Assembly (NCBI RefSeq): GCF_000253155.1 | Contig: NC_015291.1 | Coordinates: forward strand, 839,001 to 903,000 | Direction of reading: 5' to 3' | DNA length: 64,000 nt | DNA from: Streptococcus oralis Uo5 | GTDB taxonomy: Bacteria > Bacillota > Bacilli > Lactobacillales > Streptococcaceae | Shown: positions 1 through 7,724 of the stretch, in pieces | Numbering within the stretch: position 1 is the stretch's first letter | Layout: the number at the start of each line of letters is the position of its first letter | Translations under genes and position numbers: made by a program | The notes under the pieces: model-generated | The model's input: only the letters and a program-made list of their open reading frames with translations | Database searches by the model: none | What the model was told of the DNA's origin: nothing

Positions 1-135
1 ATCATCGTATCCATCTATATCTTGATGGGGATTTCTATTTATTTTGCCCCTCTTTTGCCAGTCAAAATCGGTCTGGGAGCCTTGACTATCTTTATCACCT
101 ACTATCTCTTTAAAGTCATTCCTGACAAAGAATAG
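1..135 (+). CDS. DUF454 (YbaN-like) membrane protein, C-terminal part
   Basis: Only the last 44 codons are inside the window; the reading frame is open from base 1 and ends with TAG at 133-135. The visible part is very hydrophobic (ILMGISIYFAPLLPVKIG and a following segment), fits two closely spaced membrane helices, and ends in the polar tail VIPDKE. Small DUF454/YbaN inner-membrane proteins end this way, and I recall a gene of this type beside cutC in mitis-group streptococci. No function is established for the family. The family call is from recognition of the tail only, so it is moderate. Confidence 0.55.
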   Translation: MIVSIYILMGISIYFAPLLPVKIGLGALTIFITYYLFKVIPDKE

Positions 136-189
136 ATAAAAATAGTAGTTATTTGCCTTGATAAAAATGAAAGCATATTTAAAATAATA

Positions 190-198
190 TGATATAAT
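190..198 (+). promoter_or_regulatory. Extended -10 promoter of cutC
   Basis: TATAAT at 193-198 is directly preceded by TGA (190-192), an extended -10 element. No good -35 lies 17 bases upstream. It sits 30 bases before the cutC start, leaving room for the AAGGAG ribosome site near 217-222. Confidence 0.6.
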
Positions 199-228
199 AA
201 ATTTAAAGAAAACATCAAGGAGAATCAA

Positions 229-861
229 ATGATTTACGAATTTTGTGCTGAAAATGTGACCTTGCTTGAAAAAGCAATGCAGGCTGGAGCTCGTCGAATC
301 GAACTTTGTGACAATCTAGCAGTAGGAGGAACAACACCTAGCTATGGAGTGACCAAGGCAGCGGTTGAACTGGCAGCTAATTACGATACCACCATCATGA
401 CTATGATTCGTCCCCGTGGTGGCGATTTTGTCTATACTGATCTTGAAATAGCGATCATGCTAGAAGATATTCGTTTGACTGCGCAAGCTGGAAGTCAAGG
501 TGTTGTATTTGGTGCTTTAACTGCTGATAAGAAGTTGGATAAAGCTAATCTGGAGAAGCTAATTGTTGCATCTAAAGGAATGGAAATTGTCTTCCATATG
601 GCCTTTGATGAATTGAGTGATGAAGACCAGTTGGAAGCCATTGACTGGCTCAGCCAAGCTGGTGTCACTCGTATCTTAACTCGTGCTGGTGTATCTGGTG
701 ACTCGCTAGAGAAACGTTTTGAACACTATCACAGAATTTTGGAACATGCAAAAGGTAAAATTGAAATTTTACCAGGTGGGGGGATTGACTTGGATAACCG
801 TCAAACCTTTATCGACCAGCTGGGCGTGACACAATTGCATGGAACTAAGGTTGTCTTTTAA
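229..861 (+). CDS. cutC: CutC family protein
   Basis: A 210-residue protein of the CutC family, TIM-barrel proteins historically linked to copper homeostasis; the biochemical role is unsettled. Recognisable family features are the N-terminal FCAENVTLLEKAMQAGA, the RIELCDNLAVGGTTPSYG segment (about residues 23-40), MIRPRGGDF (about 59-67), the FHMAFDE strand near residue 120 and the C-terminal EILPGGGI. These cover the whole fold at about the usual length. A clear AAGGAG ribosome site precedes the ATG. It is followed by a terminator-like hairpin, so it may be monocistronic. Confidence 0.92.
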   Translation: MIYEFCAENVTLLEKAMQAGARRIELCDNLAVGGTTPSYGVTKAAVELAANYDTTIMTMIRPRGGDFVYTDLEIAIMLEDIRLTAQAGSQGVVFGALTADKKLDKANLEKLIVASKGMEIVFHMAFDELSDEDQLEAIDWLSQAGVTRILTRAGVSGDSLEKRFEHYHRILEHAKGKIEILPGGGIDLDNRQTFIDQLGVTQLHGTKVVF

Positions 862-873
862 AAAATAGAAAGG

Positions 874-899
874 AACTGCTAGCTTTTGGTAGCAGTTTT
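874..899 (+). terminator. Terminator after cutC
   Basis: AACTGCTA (874-881), an 8-base loop, then TAGCAGTT (890-897) followed by TTC. The stem is 8 perfect pairs but the U-run is short. It ends only five bases before the next start codon. Confidence 0.6.
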
Positions 900-904
900 C
901 ACTT

Positions 905-1561
905 ATGTTTGAAATTTTTAAATCCTATCAGTTTAATAAAGAAAAAGCTCATGCCTATGGTTTTGTAGAAAATGTAGAAGTCTGGACCTATAGTTGCCAG
1001 ATTTTGCAGGGTGAATTTTTCATGACAATCTCCATCACTCTTGATAATGTGAGTTTTCAAGTTTTTGATCGGGAGACTGGTGACCTTTATCCTCAAGTTC
1101 ATATGGAAAGCATGCGTGGGAGTTTTGTTGCAAGTGTCCGTGAGGCTTGTTTGGAGATTCTTTACCAGATTCGGAAGGCTTGCTTTGATGTACAGGATTT
1201 TATCTGTCCTCAGACTAAGCGTATCATGTCTCAAGTTCAGGAAAAGTATGGTAATCAGTTGGAGTATCTTTGGGAGAAATCGCCTGATACAGCTGTATTA
1301 CGCCATGAAGGTAATCAAAAATGGTATGCTGTTTTAATGAGAATTCCTTGGGATAAGCTGGAAAAGGGGAGAGAAGGGCTAGTCGAAGCAGTCAACCTCA
1401 AACACGACCAAGTAGCTGACTTGCTTTCAAAAAAAGGCATTTATCCAGCCTTTCATATGAACAAACGCTACTGGCTTAGTCTGGCGCTTGATGATAGTTT
1501 GCAAGATGAAGAAGTGTTAGAACTTATCGAAAGAAGTTGGAACTTGACCGTGAAAAAATAA
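905..1561 (+). CDS. MmcQ/YjbR family DNA-binding protein (DUF419)
   Basis: A 218-residue protein. The C-terminal half (roughly residues 100-215) matches the MmcQ/YjbR fold: KWYAVLMRIPWDKL, then VEAVNLKH, then GIYPAFHMNKRYWLSL and a final helix. Family members have a CyaY-like fold and weak DNA-binding annotation; the cellular role is unknown. The N-terminal 90 residues are an extension common in streptococcal members. The start at 905 is chosen because FEIFKSYQFNKEKA matches the expected N-terminus, but there is no ribosome site in front of it and it follows a hairpin directly, so expression may be weak or unusual. Confidence 0.85.
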   Translation: MFEIFKSYQFNKEKAHAYGFVENVEVWTYSCQILQGEFFMTISITLDNVSFQVFDRETGDLYPQVHMESMRGSFVASVREACLEILYQIRKACFDVQDFICPQTKRIMSQVQEKYGNQLEYLWEKSPDTAVLRHEGNQKWYAVLMRIPWDKLEKGREGLVEAVNLKHDQVADLLSKKGIYPAFHMNKRYWLSLALDDSLQDEEVLELIERSWNLTVKK

Positions 1562-1645
1562 AGAAATTCGCTTGAGTTTTCAAACACTTTCAATTAGCAA
1601 AATATTCTTTACTGAAGAAATTTTCAGAAAATATTGGATTTTTTC

Positions 1646-1674
1646 TTGACAAGTGTTTTTAGCTATGCTAAAAT
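1646..1674 (+). promoter_or_regulatory. Promoter of the leucine operon
   Basis: Consensus TTGACA at 1646-1651, 17-base spacer, TAAAAT at 1669-1674 with an extended TGC just upstream. Transcription would start near 1681 and include the leader peptide at 1711. Confidence 0.85.
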
Positions 1675-1710
1675 ACTAAACAAGACATCAAACGAAGGAG
1701 AAAGTCAAAC

Positions 1711-1764
1711 ATGAAAACAGCTAAGTTTAATCAATTTGCTTTGTTGTTGAGGTACTCGGGCTAG
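1711..1764 (+). CDS. leuL: Leucine operon leader peptide
   Basis: A 17-codon reading frame, MKTAKFNQFALLLRYSG, preceded by a good GAAGGAG ribosome site at 1694-1700. Codons 11-13 are three consecutive TTG leucines, the expected sensor for leucyl-tRNA supply in an attenuator. The stop codon lies inside the first hairpin of the leader RNA. Position, run of leucine codons and the downstream terminator together make this a regulatory leader peptide. The symbol is by analogy with leader peptides of other leu operons. Confidence 0.85.
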   Translation: MKTAKFNQFALLLRYSG

Positions 1765-1846
1765 TGCAAAAGCATTAGTCCTGTTTGGCTTACCAAGCGG
1801 GAGTAAATCAACATCTCGCTTGGGCTTCTGAGCGAGATGTTTTTTT
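1758..1846 (+). promoter_or_regulatory. Leucine attenuator with competing hairpins
   Basis: Three nested structures are visible. Hairpin 1 pairs 1758-1767 with 1772-1781 around an AAAA loop and covers the leader stop codon. An antiterminator can form between CCAAGCG (1793-1799) and CGCTTGG (1817-1823). The terminator pairs ACATCTCGCT (1811-1820) with AGCGAGATGT (1831-1840), a perfect 10-bp stem followed by six T. Antiterminator and terminator share bases 1817-1820, so they exclude each other. Ribosome stalling on the TTG triplet would plausibly block hairpin 1 or change folding in favour of read-through into leuA. Confidence 0.85.
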
Positions 1847-1875
1847 AAAACCACATTTGGAAAAGGGGAAATCTT

Positions 1876-3438
1876 ATGCGTAAAGTTGAATTTTTTGATA
1901 CAAGCCTTCGTGATGGGGAACAAACACCTGGTGTTAACTTCTCAATAAAGGAAAAAGTTTCCATTGCAAGACAGCTGGAGAAATGGGGAATTTCTGTAAT
2001 TGAAGCTGGTTTTCCGGCTGCTAGTCCAGATTCATTTATAGCCGTTCAAAAAATTGCTAGAGCCATGAAAAAAACAGCAGTGACAGGATTAGCTCGTTCT
2101 GTAAAATCTGATATTGATGCTTGTTATGAGGCTCTTAAGGATGCCAAGTATCCACAAATTCATGTCTTTATCGCTACCAGTCCGATTCACCGCAAGTATA
2201 AGCTCAATAAGAGCAAGGAAGAGATTTTAGAAGCTATCAAGGAGCATGTTTCTTATGCACGTTCTAAGTTTGAGGTTGTCGAGTTCTCTCCTGAAGATGC
2301 TACTAGGACAGAGTTGGATTTCCTCTTACAAGTCGTTCAAACAGCGGTCGATGCAGGTGCATCTTATATCAATATCCCTGACACAGTTGGCTTTACGACT
2401 CCAGAAGAGTTTGCACGCATCTTTGATCACTTGACTGAAAATATTAAATCAGATCATAAAGTTGTCTTTGGTGTCCACTGTCACGATGATCTCGGTATGG
2501 CAACTGCAAATACTTTGACAGCAATTAAACACGGTGCTGGACGTGTCCAGGGAACTATTAATGGTATCGGTGAACGCGCAGGTAATGTTGCTCTTGAAGA
2601 AGTAGCTGTTGCTTTGAAGATTCGTGAGGATTTCTTCCAAGCAACTAGCGATATTGTTTTGGATGAAACAATGAATACGTCAGAAATGGTTTCTCGCTTC
2701 TCTGGTATTCCAGTTCCTAAAAACAAGGCTGTCGTTGGTGGTAATGCCTTTTCTCATGAATCTGGTATTCACCAAGATGGAGTTCTTAAAAATCCTCTCA
2801 CTTATGAGATCATCACACCTGAATTGGTTGGTGTTAAGAGCAATAGCCTTCCGCTTGGAAAATTGTCTGGTCGCCATGCCTTTGTTGAAAAACTAAGAGA
2901 TTTGGCCCTAGACTTTACTGAAGAAGACATCAAACCACTCTTTGCTAAGTTTAAGGCACTAGCGGATAAGAAACAAGAAATCACAGATGCAGATATTCGA
3001 GCTCTGGTAGCTGGAACCATGGTTGAAAATCCAGAAGGCTTCCACTTTGATGATTTACAACTTCAAACCCATGCGGACAATGACATTGAAGCGCTTGTTA
3101 GTCTGGCTAATATGGATGGTGAAAAAGTCGAATTTAATGCGACAGGGCAAGGTTCCGTTGAAGCAATCTTTAACGCTATCGATAAGTTCTTTAACCAATC
3201 TGTTCGCTTGGTGTCCTATACTATTGACGCGGTAACGGATGGAATCGATGCCCAGGCTCGTGTCTTGGTCACTGTTGAAAACAGAGATACAGAAACCATC
3301 TTTAACGCAGCAGGTCTTGATTTCGATGTATTGAAGGCTTCCGCTATTGCCTATATCAATGCCAATACTTTTGTTCAAAAAGAGAATGCAGGTGAGATGG
3401 GGCGCAGCGTTTCCTACCGAGATATGCCTAGTGTGTAA
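1876..3438 (+). CDS. leuA: 2-isopropylmalate synthase
   Basis: 520 residues, the usual length for bacterial LeuA. It condenses acetyl-CoA with 2-oxoisovalerate, the first committed step of leucine synthesis. The HMGL-like catalytic barrel starts with FDTSLRDGEQTPGVNF (residues 6-21), has the metal-binding HCHDD (near 200) and GIGERAGNVALEEV (near 230). The C-terminal part (about 390-515) is the LeuA dimer/leucine feedback domain, so end-product inhibition is likely besides the attenuator. The ribosome site AAAAGGGG precedes the ATG. First structural gene of the operon. Confidence 0.97.
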   Translation: MRKVEFFDTSLRDGEQTPGVNFSIKEKVSIARQLEKWGISVIEAGFPAASPDSFIAVQKIARAMKKTAVTGLARSVKSDIDACYEALKDAKYPQIHVFIATSPIHRKYKLNKSKEEILEAIKEHVSYARSKFEVVEFSPEDATRTELDFLLQVVQTAVDAGASYINIPDTVGFTTPEEFARIFDHLTENIKSDHKVVFGVHCHDDLGMATANTLTAIKHGAGRVQGTINGIGERAGNVALEEVAVALKIREDFFQATSDIVLDETMNTSEMVSRFSGIPVPKNKAVVGGNAFSHESGIHQDGVLKNPLTYEIITPELVGVKSNSLPLGKLSGRHAFVEKLRDLALDFTEEDIKPLFAKFKALADKKQEITDADIRALVAGTMVENPEGFHFDDLQLQTHADNDIEALVSLANMDGEKVEFNATGQGSVEAIFNAIDKFFNQSVRLVSYTIDAVTDGIDAQARVLVTVENRDTETIFNAAGLDFDVLKASAIAYINANTFVQKENAGEMGRSVSYRDMPSV

Positions 3439-3449
3439 AGGAGAAGGCT

Positions 3450-4487
3450 ATGACAAAGAAAATAGTAGCACTAGCAGGGGATGGAATCGGTCCAGAAATC
3501 ATGGAAGCTGGTTTAGTGGTTCTGGAAGCTCTAGCCGAAAAAACTGGCTTTGACTATGTGATAGACAGGCGCCCCTTTGGAGGTGCAGGTATTGATGCTG
3601 CGGGGCATCCCTTACCTGATGAAACCCTTAAGGCATGTAGAGAAGCAGATGCTATTCTCCTAGCAGCTATCGGTAGTCCTCAGTATGATGGCGCAGCGAT
3701 TCGGCCTGAACAAGGCTTGCTGGCTCTTCGTAAGGAACTCAACCTCTATGCTAATATTCGCCCCGTAAAAATCTTTGATAGTCTCAAGCATTTGTCACCT
3801 CTCAAACCGGAACGAATTGCTGGTGTAGACTTTGTCGTGGTGCGTGAGTTGACAGGTGGGATTTACTTTGGGGATCATATCCTTGAAGAGCGCAAAGCGC
3901 GTGATATCAACGACTATTCCTATGAGGAAGTAGAGCGGATTATTCGCAAGGCTTTTGAAATTGCAAGAAGTCGCAGAAAAATCGTTACTAGTATCGATAA
4001 GCAAAATGTTCTAGCAACATCAAAACTCTGGCGGAGAGTAGCTGAGGAAGTCGCGCAAGATTTTCCAGATGTGATCTTGGAACACCAGCTAGTCGACTCA
4101 GCTGCCATGCTCATGATTACCAATCCTGCCAAGTTTGATGTCATTGTGACGGAAAATCTTTTCGGAGATATCTTATCTGATGAATCAAGCGTTTTATCAG
4201 GCACACTTGGCGTCATGCCATCAGCCAGTCATTCTGAAAAAGGTCCAAGTCTTTATGAGCCCATTCACGGTTCAGCGCCTGATATTGCAGGTCAAGGAAT
4301 TGCCAACCCTATCTCCATGATTTTGTCAGTTGCCATGATGTTGAGAGATAGCTTTGGACGTTATGAGGATGCGGAGCGTATCGAACATGCTGTTGAGAAC
4401 AGTTTGGCAGCAGGAATTTTAACGAGAGATATTGGAGGACAGGCTTCGACCAAGGTAATGACGGAAGCCATTATTGAAAGACTATGA
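3450..4487 (+). CDS. leuB: 3-isopropylmalate dehydrogenase
   Basis: 345 residues. It oxidises and decarboxylates 3-isopropylmalate with NAD+, the third step of leucine synthesis. Isocitrate/isopropylmalate dehydrogenase marks are GDGIGPEIM near the N-terminus, the substrate loop VVRELTGGIYFG (about residue 130), and ENLFGDILSDESSVLSGTLG (about 232-251), which includes the metal-binding aspartates. The start follows an AAAGGAG site and lies 11 bases after leuA. Its stop overlaps the next gene by four bases (ATGA), so the two are translationally coupled. Confidence 0.97.
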   Translation: MTKKIVALAGDGIGPEIMEAGLVVLEALAEKTGFDYVIDRRPFGGAGIDAAGHPLPDETLKACREADAILLAAIGSPQYDGAAIRPEQGLLALRKELNLYANIRPVKIFDSLKHLSPLKPERIAGVDFVVVRELTGGIYFGDHILEERKARDINDYSYEEVERIIRKAFEIARSRRKIVTSIDKQNVLATSKLWRRVAEEVAQDFPDVILEHQLVDSAAMLMITNPAKFDVIVTENLFGDILSDESSVLSGTLGVMPSASHSEKGPSLYEPIHGSAPDIAGQGIANPISMILSVAMMLRDSFGRYEDAERIEHAVENSLAAGILTRDIGGQASTKVMTEAIIERL

Positions 4488-4753
4488 AGATAAATGAAGG
4501 AATAACGCTTGCCCTCTTGATTTGGAATTTGCTGGTTTTCTTGATTTATGGCATTGACAAATTCAAGGCAAGAAGAGGTGCTTGGCGCATCCCTGAGAAA
4601 ATATTATTGACTTTAGCGCTTGTCTGCGGTGGTTTTGGTGCCTGGTTGGCAGGAATCACCTTTCACCACAAGACTAGAAAATGGTATTTTAAAACAGTTT
4701 GGTTTCTCGGGATGGTAACCACACTAGTAGCCTTATATTTTATTTGGAGGTAA
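4484..4753 (+). CDS. DUF1294 small membrane protein within the leu operon
   Basis: 89 residues with three likely membrane segments (about 6-22, 37-57, 67-87). The family core is recognisable: YGIDKFKARRGAWRIPE followed by CGGFGAWLAG and FHHKTRKWYF. DUF1294 proteins (YdzA type) have no established function. The gene starts inside the leuB stop codon and ends three bases before leuC, so it is fully embedded in the leucine operon and should be co-expressed. A link to leucine metabolism is only suggested by position. Confidence 0.85.
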   Translation: MKINEGITLALLIWNLLVFLIYGIDKFKARRGAWRIPEKILLTLALVCGGFGAWLAGITFHHKTRKWYFKTVWFLGMVTTLVALYFIWR

Positions 4754-4756
4754 TGG

Positions 4757-6139
4757 ATGGCAGGAAAATCAATTTTTGATAAATTATGGGACCGCCATGT
4801 CATCACAGGAGAAGAGGGGCAACCCCAACTCATGTATGTGGATCAGCACTATATTCATGAAGTGACTAGTCCCCAAGCTTTTCAAGGATTACGAGATGCA
4901 GGTCGCAGATTGAGACGGCCAGACTTGACATTTGGAACCTTTGACCACAATGTCCCGACAGTTAATATCTACGATATACGAGATGTGATTTCTAAGGCTC
5001 AAATTGATAAGCTTGCTGAGAATGTTGAGGAATTTGGGATTGAACATGCGGCCCACGGTTCTGAAAAGCAGGGGATTGTTCACATGGTAGGTCCAGAAAC
5101 AGGACGAACGCAACCAGGAAAATTCATCGTCTGTGGAGATAGCCACACAGCTACTCACGGAGCTTTCGGAGCCATCGCCTTTGGGATTGGGACTAGTGAG
5201 GTTGAGCATGTCTTTGCTACTCAGACGCTCTGGCAAGTTAAACCTAAGAAAATGCTGGTAGAATTCACCGGCGTTCCTCAAAAAGGAGTCTATTCCAAGG
5301 ATTACATCCTCGCCTTGATTGCCAAGTACGGCGTTGCCTGTGGTGTAGGATATGTGGTGGAATATCGTGGGCAAGCGATTGATGCTCTGACCATGGAAGA
5401 GCGAATGACTATCTGCAATATGTCCATCGAGTTTGGCTCTAAGATGGGCATCATGAATCCAGATCAAACTACCTATGATTATCTCAAAGGACGAGAATGT
5501 GTTCCCGAAGCTTTCGAGGAGGCGGTTGCCGACTGGAAGACCCTAGTTAGTGATGAGGATGCTGTTTATGATAAGGTTATCCAGATGGATGTTTCAGACT
5601 TGGCTCCCATGGTGACTTGGGGAACCAATCCTGCTATGGGGGTTGACTTTGACAGTAGCTTCCCAGAAATTAAGGATATGAATGATGAGCGAGCCTACAA
5701 TTACATGGACTTGGAGCCTGGTCAGAAGCCAGCAGATATTGAACTAGGTTATATCTTTATCGGGTCTTGCACTAATGCTCGTCTCAGTGACTTGCAACTG
5801 GCTGCGCGATTTGTCAAAGGGAAGAAAATTGCTCCCAATCTAACAGCAATTGTAGTTCCGGGCTCTCGTCCTGTCAAACGAGCTGCTGAGAAGTTGGGCT
5901 TGGACAAAGTCTTTCTAGATGCTGGTTTTGAGTGGAGAGACCCAGGTTGCTCCATGTGTCTAGGGATGAATCCCGACAAGGTACCTGATGGCGTTCACTG
6001 TGCTTCAACCAGTAACCGCAACTTTGAAGATAGACAGGGATTTGGCGCTAAGACCCATCTCTGCAGTCCAGCCATGGCAGCTGCGGCAGCTATCGCAGGG
6101 CGCTTCGTAGATGTTCGGCAAATGCCAGAAGCACAGTAA
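4757..6139 (+). CDS. leuC: 3-isopropylmalate dehydratase large subunit
   Basis: 460 residues, aconitase family. With LeuD it isomerises 2-isopropylmalate to 3-isopropylmalate using a [4Fe-4S] cluster. The three cluster ligands are visible: Cys338 in [12 protein letters not shown], and Cys398/Cys401 in [12 protein letters not shown]. Other family marks are [20 protein letters not shown] (near residue 131) and [20 protein letters not shown] near the C-terminus. Full length, with no sign of decay. Confidence 0.97.
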   Translation: MAGKSIFDKLWDRHVITGEEGQPQLMYVDQHYIHEVTSPQAFQGLRDAGRRLRRPDLTFGTFDHNVPTVNIYDIRDVISKAQIDKLAENVEEFGIEHAAHGSEKQGIVHMVGPETGRTQPGKFIVCGDSHTATHGAFGAIAFGIGTSEVEHVFATQTLWQVKPKKMLVEFTGVPQKGVYSKDYILALIAKYGVACGVGYVVEYRGQAIDALTMEERMTICNMSIEFGSKMGIMNPDQTTYDYLKGRECVPEAFEEAVADWKTLVSDEDAVYDKVIQMDVSDLAPMVTWGTNPAMGVDFDSSFPEIKDMNDERAYNYMDLEPGQKPADIELGYIFIGSCTNARLSDLQLAARFVKGKKIAPNLTAIVVPGSRPVKRAAEKLGLDKVFLDAGFEWRDPGCSMCLGMNPDKVPDGVHCASTSNRNFEDRQGFGAKTHLCSPAMAAAAAIAGRFVDVRQMPEAQ

Positions 6140-6148
6140 GGAGAGGAT

Positions 6149-6742
6149 ATGGAGAAATTTACAGTTTATACGGGAACGACCGTTCCTCTCATGAATGATA
6201 ACATTGATACAGACCAAATCCTTCCCAAGCAGTTTCTCAAATTAATTGATAAGAAAGGCTTTGGTAAGTACCTCATGTATGCTTGGCGTTATCTGGACGA
6301 TAACTACACAGAGGATCCAGACTTTGTCTTTAACCGACCTGAATACCGAAAAGCCAGTATCCTCATCTCAGGGGACAACTTTGGCGCAGGATCGTCCCGA
6401 GAACACGCGGCTTGGGCTCTAGCAGACTACGGTTTTAAGGTCGTGATTGCTGGATCTTTCGGGGATATTCATTACAATAATGAACTCAATAATGGCATGT
6501 TGCCTATTGTTCAGCCTAGGGAGGTTAGAGAAAAGCTAGCCCAACTCAAACCGACCGACCAGGTAACTGTAGACTTGGAACAACAAAAAATTATCTCACC
6601 AGTTGGAGAATTCACTTTTGAAATCGATAGTGAATGGAAACACAAGCTCTTAAATGGTTTGGATGATATCGGTATTACCTTGCAGTACGAAGATTTGATT
6701 GCTGCTTATGAAAAACAACGCCCAGCCTATTGGCAGGAATAG
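6149..6742 (+). CDS. leuD: 3-isopropylmalate dehydratase small subunit
   Basis: 197 residues, the swivel domain partner of LeuC. Family signatures are [14 protein letters not shown] near residue 19 and [17 protein letters not shown] (about 75-91), which contributes substrate contacts. It starts nine bases after leuC behind a GGAGAGG ribosome site, so equal expression of the two subunits is expected. Last biosynthetic gene of the operon. Confidence 0.96.
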   Translation: MEKFTVYTGTTVPLMNDNIDTDQILPKQFLKLIDKKGFGKYLMYAWRYLDDNYTEDPDFVFNRPEYRKASILISGDNFGAGSSREHAAWALADYGFKVVIAGSFGDIHYNNELNNGMLPIVQPREVREKLAQLKPTDQVTVDLEQQKIISPVGEFTFEIDSEWKHKLLNGLDDIGITLQYEDLIAAYEKQRPAYWQE

Positions 6743-6774
6743 AATAGAATAAAAATAGAAAAGGAAATAGAACT

Positions 6775-7554
6775 ATGACAAAACACATTCAATGGAACGG
6801 AACACTTTCTCAAGAAGGCTATGACATTTTAAAAGGTGAGGGCGGATGTATCGTTTGCCCTACTAAAGTCGGATACATTATCATGACTAGCGATAAGGCA
6901 GGTCTTGAACGCAAATTCGAAGCTAAAGAACGTAACCGTAACAAACCAGGTGTTGTACTTTGTGGTAGCATGGATGAGCTTCGTGCTTTAGCACAACTCA
7001 ATCCAGAAATTGAAGCCTTCTACCAAAAACATTGGGACGAAGACATCCTACTTGGTTGTATCCTTCCATGGAAACCAGAAGCTTTTGAGAAATTGAAAGC
7101 ATATGGTGATGGTCGTGAAGAACTCATGACAGACGTTCGTGGTACTAGCTGTTTTGTCATCAAGTTTGGTAAAGCTGGTGAACAGTTGGCTGCTAAACTT
7201 TGGGAAGAAGGCAAGATGGTATACGCCTCATCAGCTAACCCATCTGGAAAAGGAAACCGTGGTAAGGTGGAAGGAATCGGAGAACGAATCGAAGGAGCAG
7301 TGGATCTTGTCATCGAAGCTGACGATTATGTAGCATCCATCCAACCTGACAAAACCATTGAAACTCGCTACGAGCAAGGTGTGATGGTGTCTATGGTTGA
7401 TAAAGATGGTAAACTCATCCCAGAACAAGGAGGAGACCGTTCAATCTCACCAGCACCAGTTGTTATCCGCAAAGGGCTTGACATTGATAAAATCATGATG
7501 CACCTGTCAGATACCTTTAACTCATGGGACTACCGTCAGGGTGAATATTACTAA
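6775..7554 (+). CDS. Sua5/YciO/YrdC-family protein
   Basis: 259 residues with a YrdC-type fold. YrdC/Sua5 enzymes make threonylcarbamoyl-AMP for tRNA modification, but many paralogs have other or unknown roles. Visible family segments are GGCIVCPTKVGYIIMTSDKA near residue 23, NRNKPGVVLCG near 58, and SSANPSGKGNRGKVEG near 150, the counterpart of the SANLSG loop. The lysine/arginine pattern is less canonical than in the housekeeping enzyme, and the C-terminal 40 residues are extra. It lies 32 bases after leuD with no terminator between, so it may be read from the leu promoter. A different main Sua5 elsewhere in the genome is likely. Confidence 0.75.
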   Translation: MTKHIQWNGTLSQEGYDILKGEGGCIVCPTKVGYIIMTSDKAGLERKFEAKERNRNKPGVVLCGSMDELRALAQLNPEIEAFYQKHWDEDILLGCILPWKPEAFEKLKAYGDGREELMTDVRGTSCFVIKFGKAGEQLAAKLWEEGKMVYASSANPSGKGNRGKVEGIGERIEGAVDLVIEADDYVASIQPDKTIETRYEQGVMVSMVDKDGKLIPEQGGDRSISPAPVVIRKGLDIDKIMMHLSDTFNSWDYRQGEYY

Positions 7555-7566
7555 GATAAAAAAAGA

Positions 7567-7611
7567 AGTCTAGTGTTATGAGATATTTAAGCTCCTAACA
7601 CTGGGCTTTTT
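7567..7611 (+). terminator. Terminator at the end of the leu operon
   Basis: AGTCTAGTGTTA (7567-7578) pairs with TAACACTGGGCT (7595-7606) through a 12-bp stem with two G-U pairs, followed by five T. Confidence 0.8.
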
Positions 7612-7676
7612 GTTTGGAAATTCTTTTCTTTTTATAGGATATGATATTCTATATATAAAATATATGTTTATAGAAA

Positions 7677-7705
7677 TTAATCAATTAAATTTAACAGCCT
7701 ATAAT
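7677..7705 (+). promoter_or_regulatory. Probable promoter of mcrBC
   Basis: TATAAT at 7700-7705 with a weak -35 (TTAATC, 7677-7682) 17 bases upstream. It lies 20 bases before the mcrB start and its AGGAG site. The flanking DNA is very AT-rich compared with the leu operon. Confidence 0.5.
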
Positions 7706-7724
7706 GTGAAACAGGAGCTATAAA

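Noticed and set aside
899..1234. Minus-strand frame opposite the MmcQ gene
   Set aside because: Shadow of the plus-strand gene, with no family resemblance or ribosome site.
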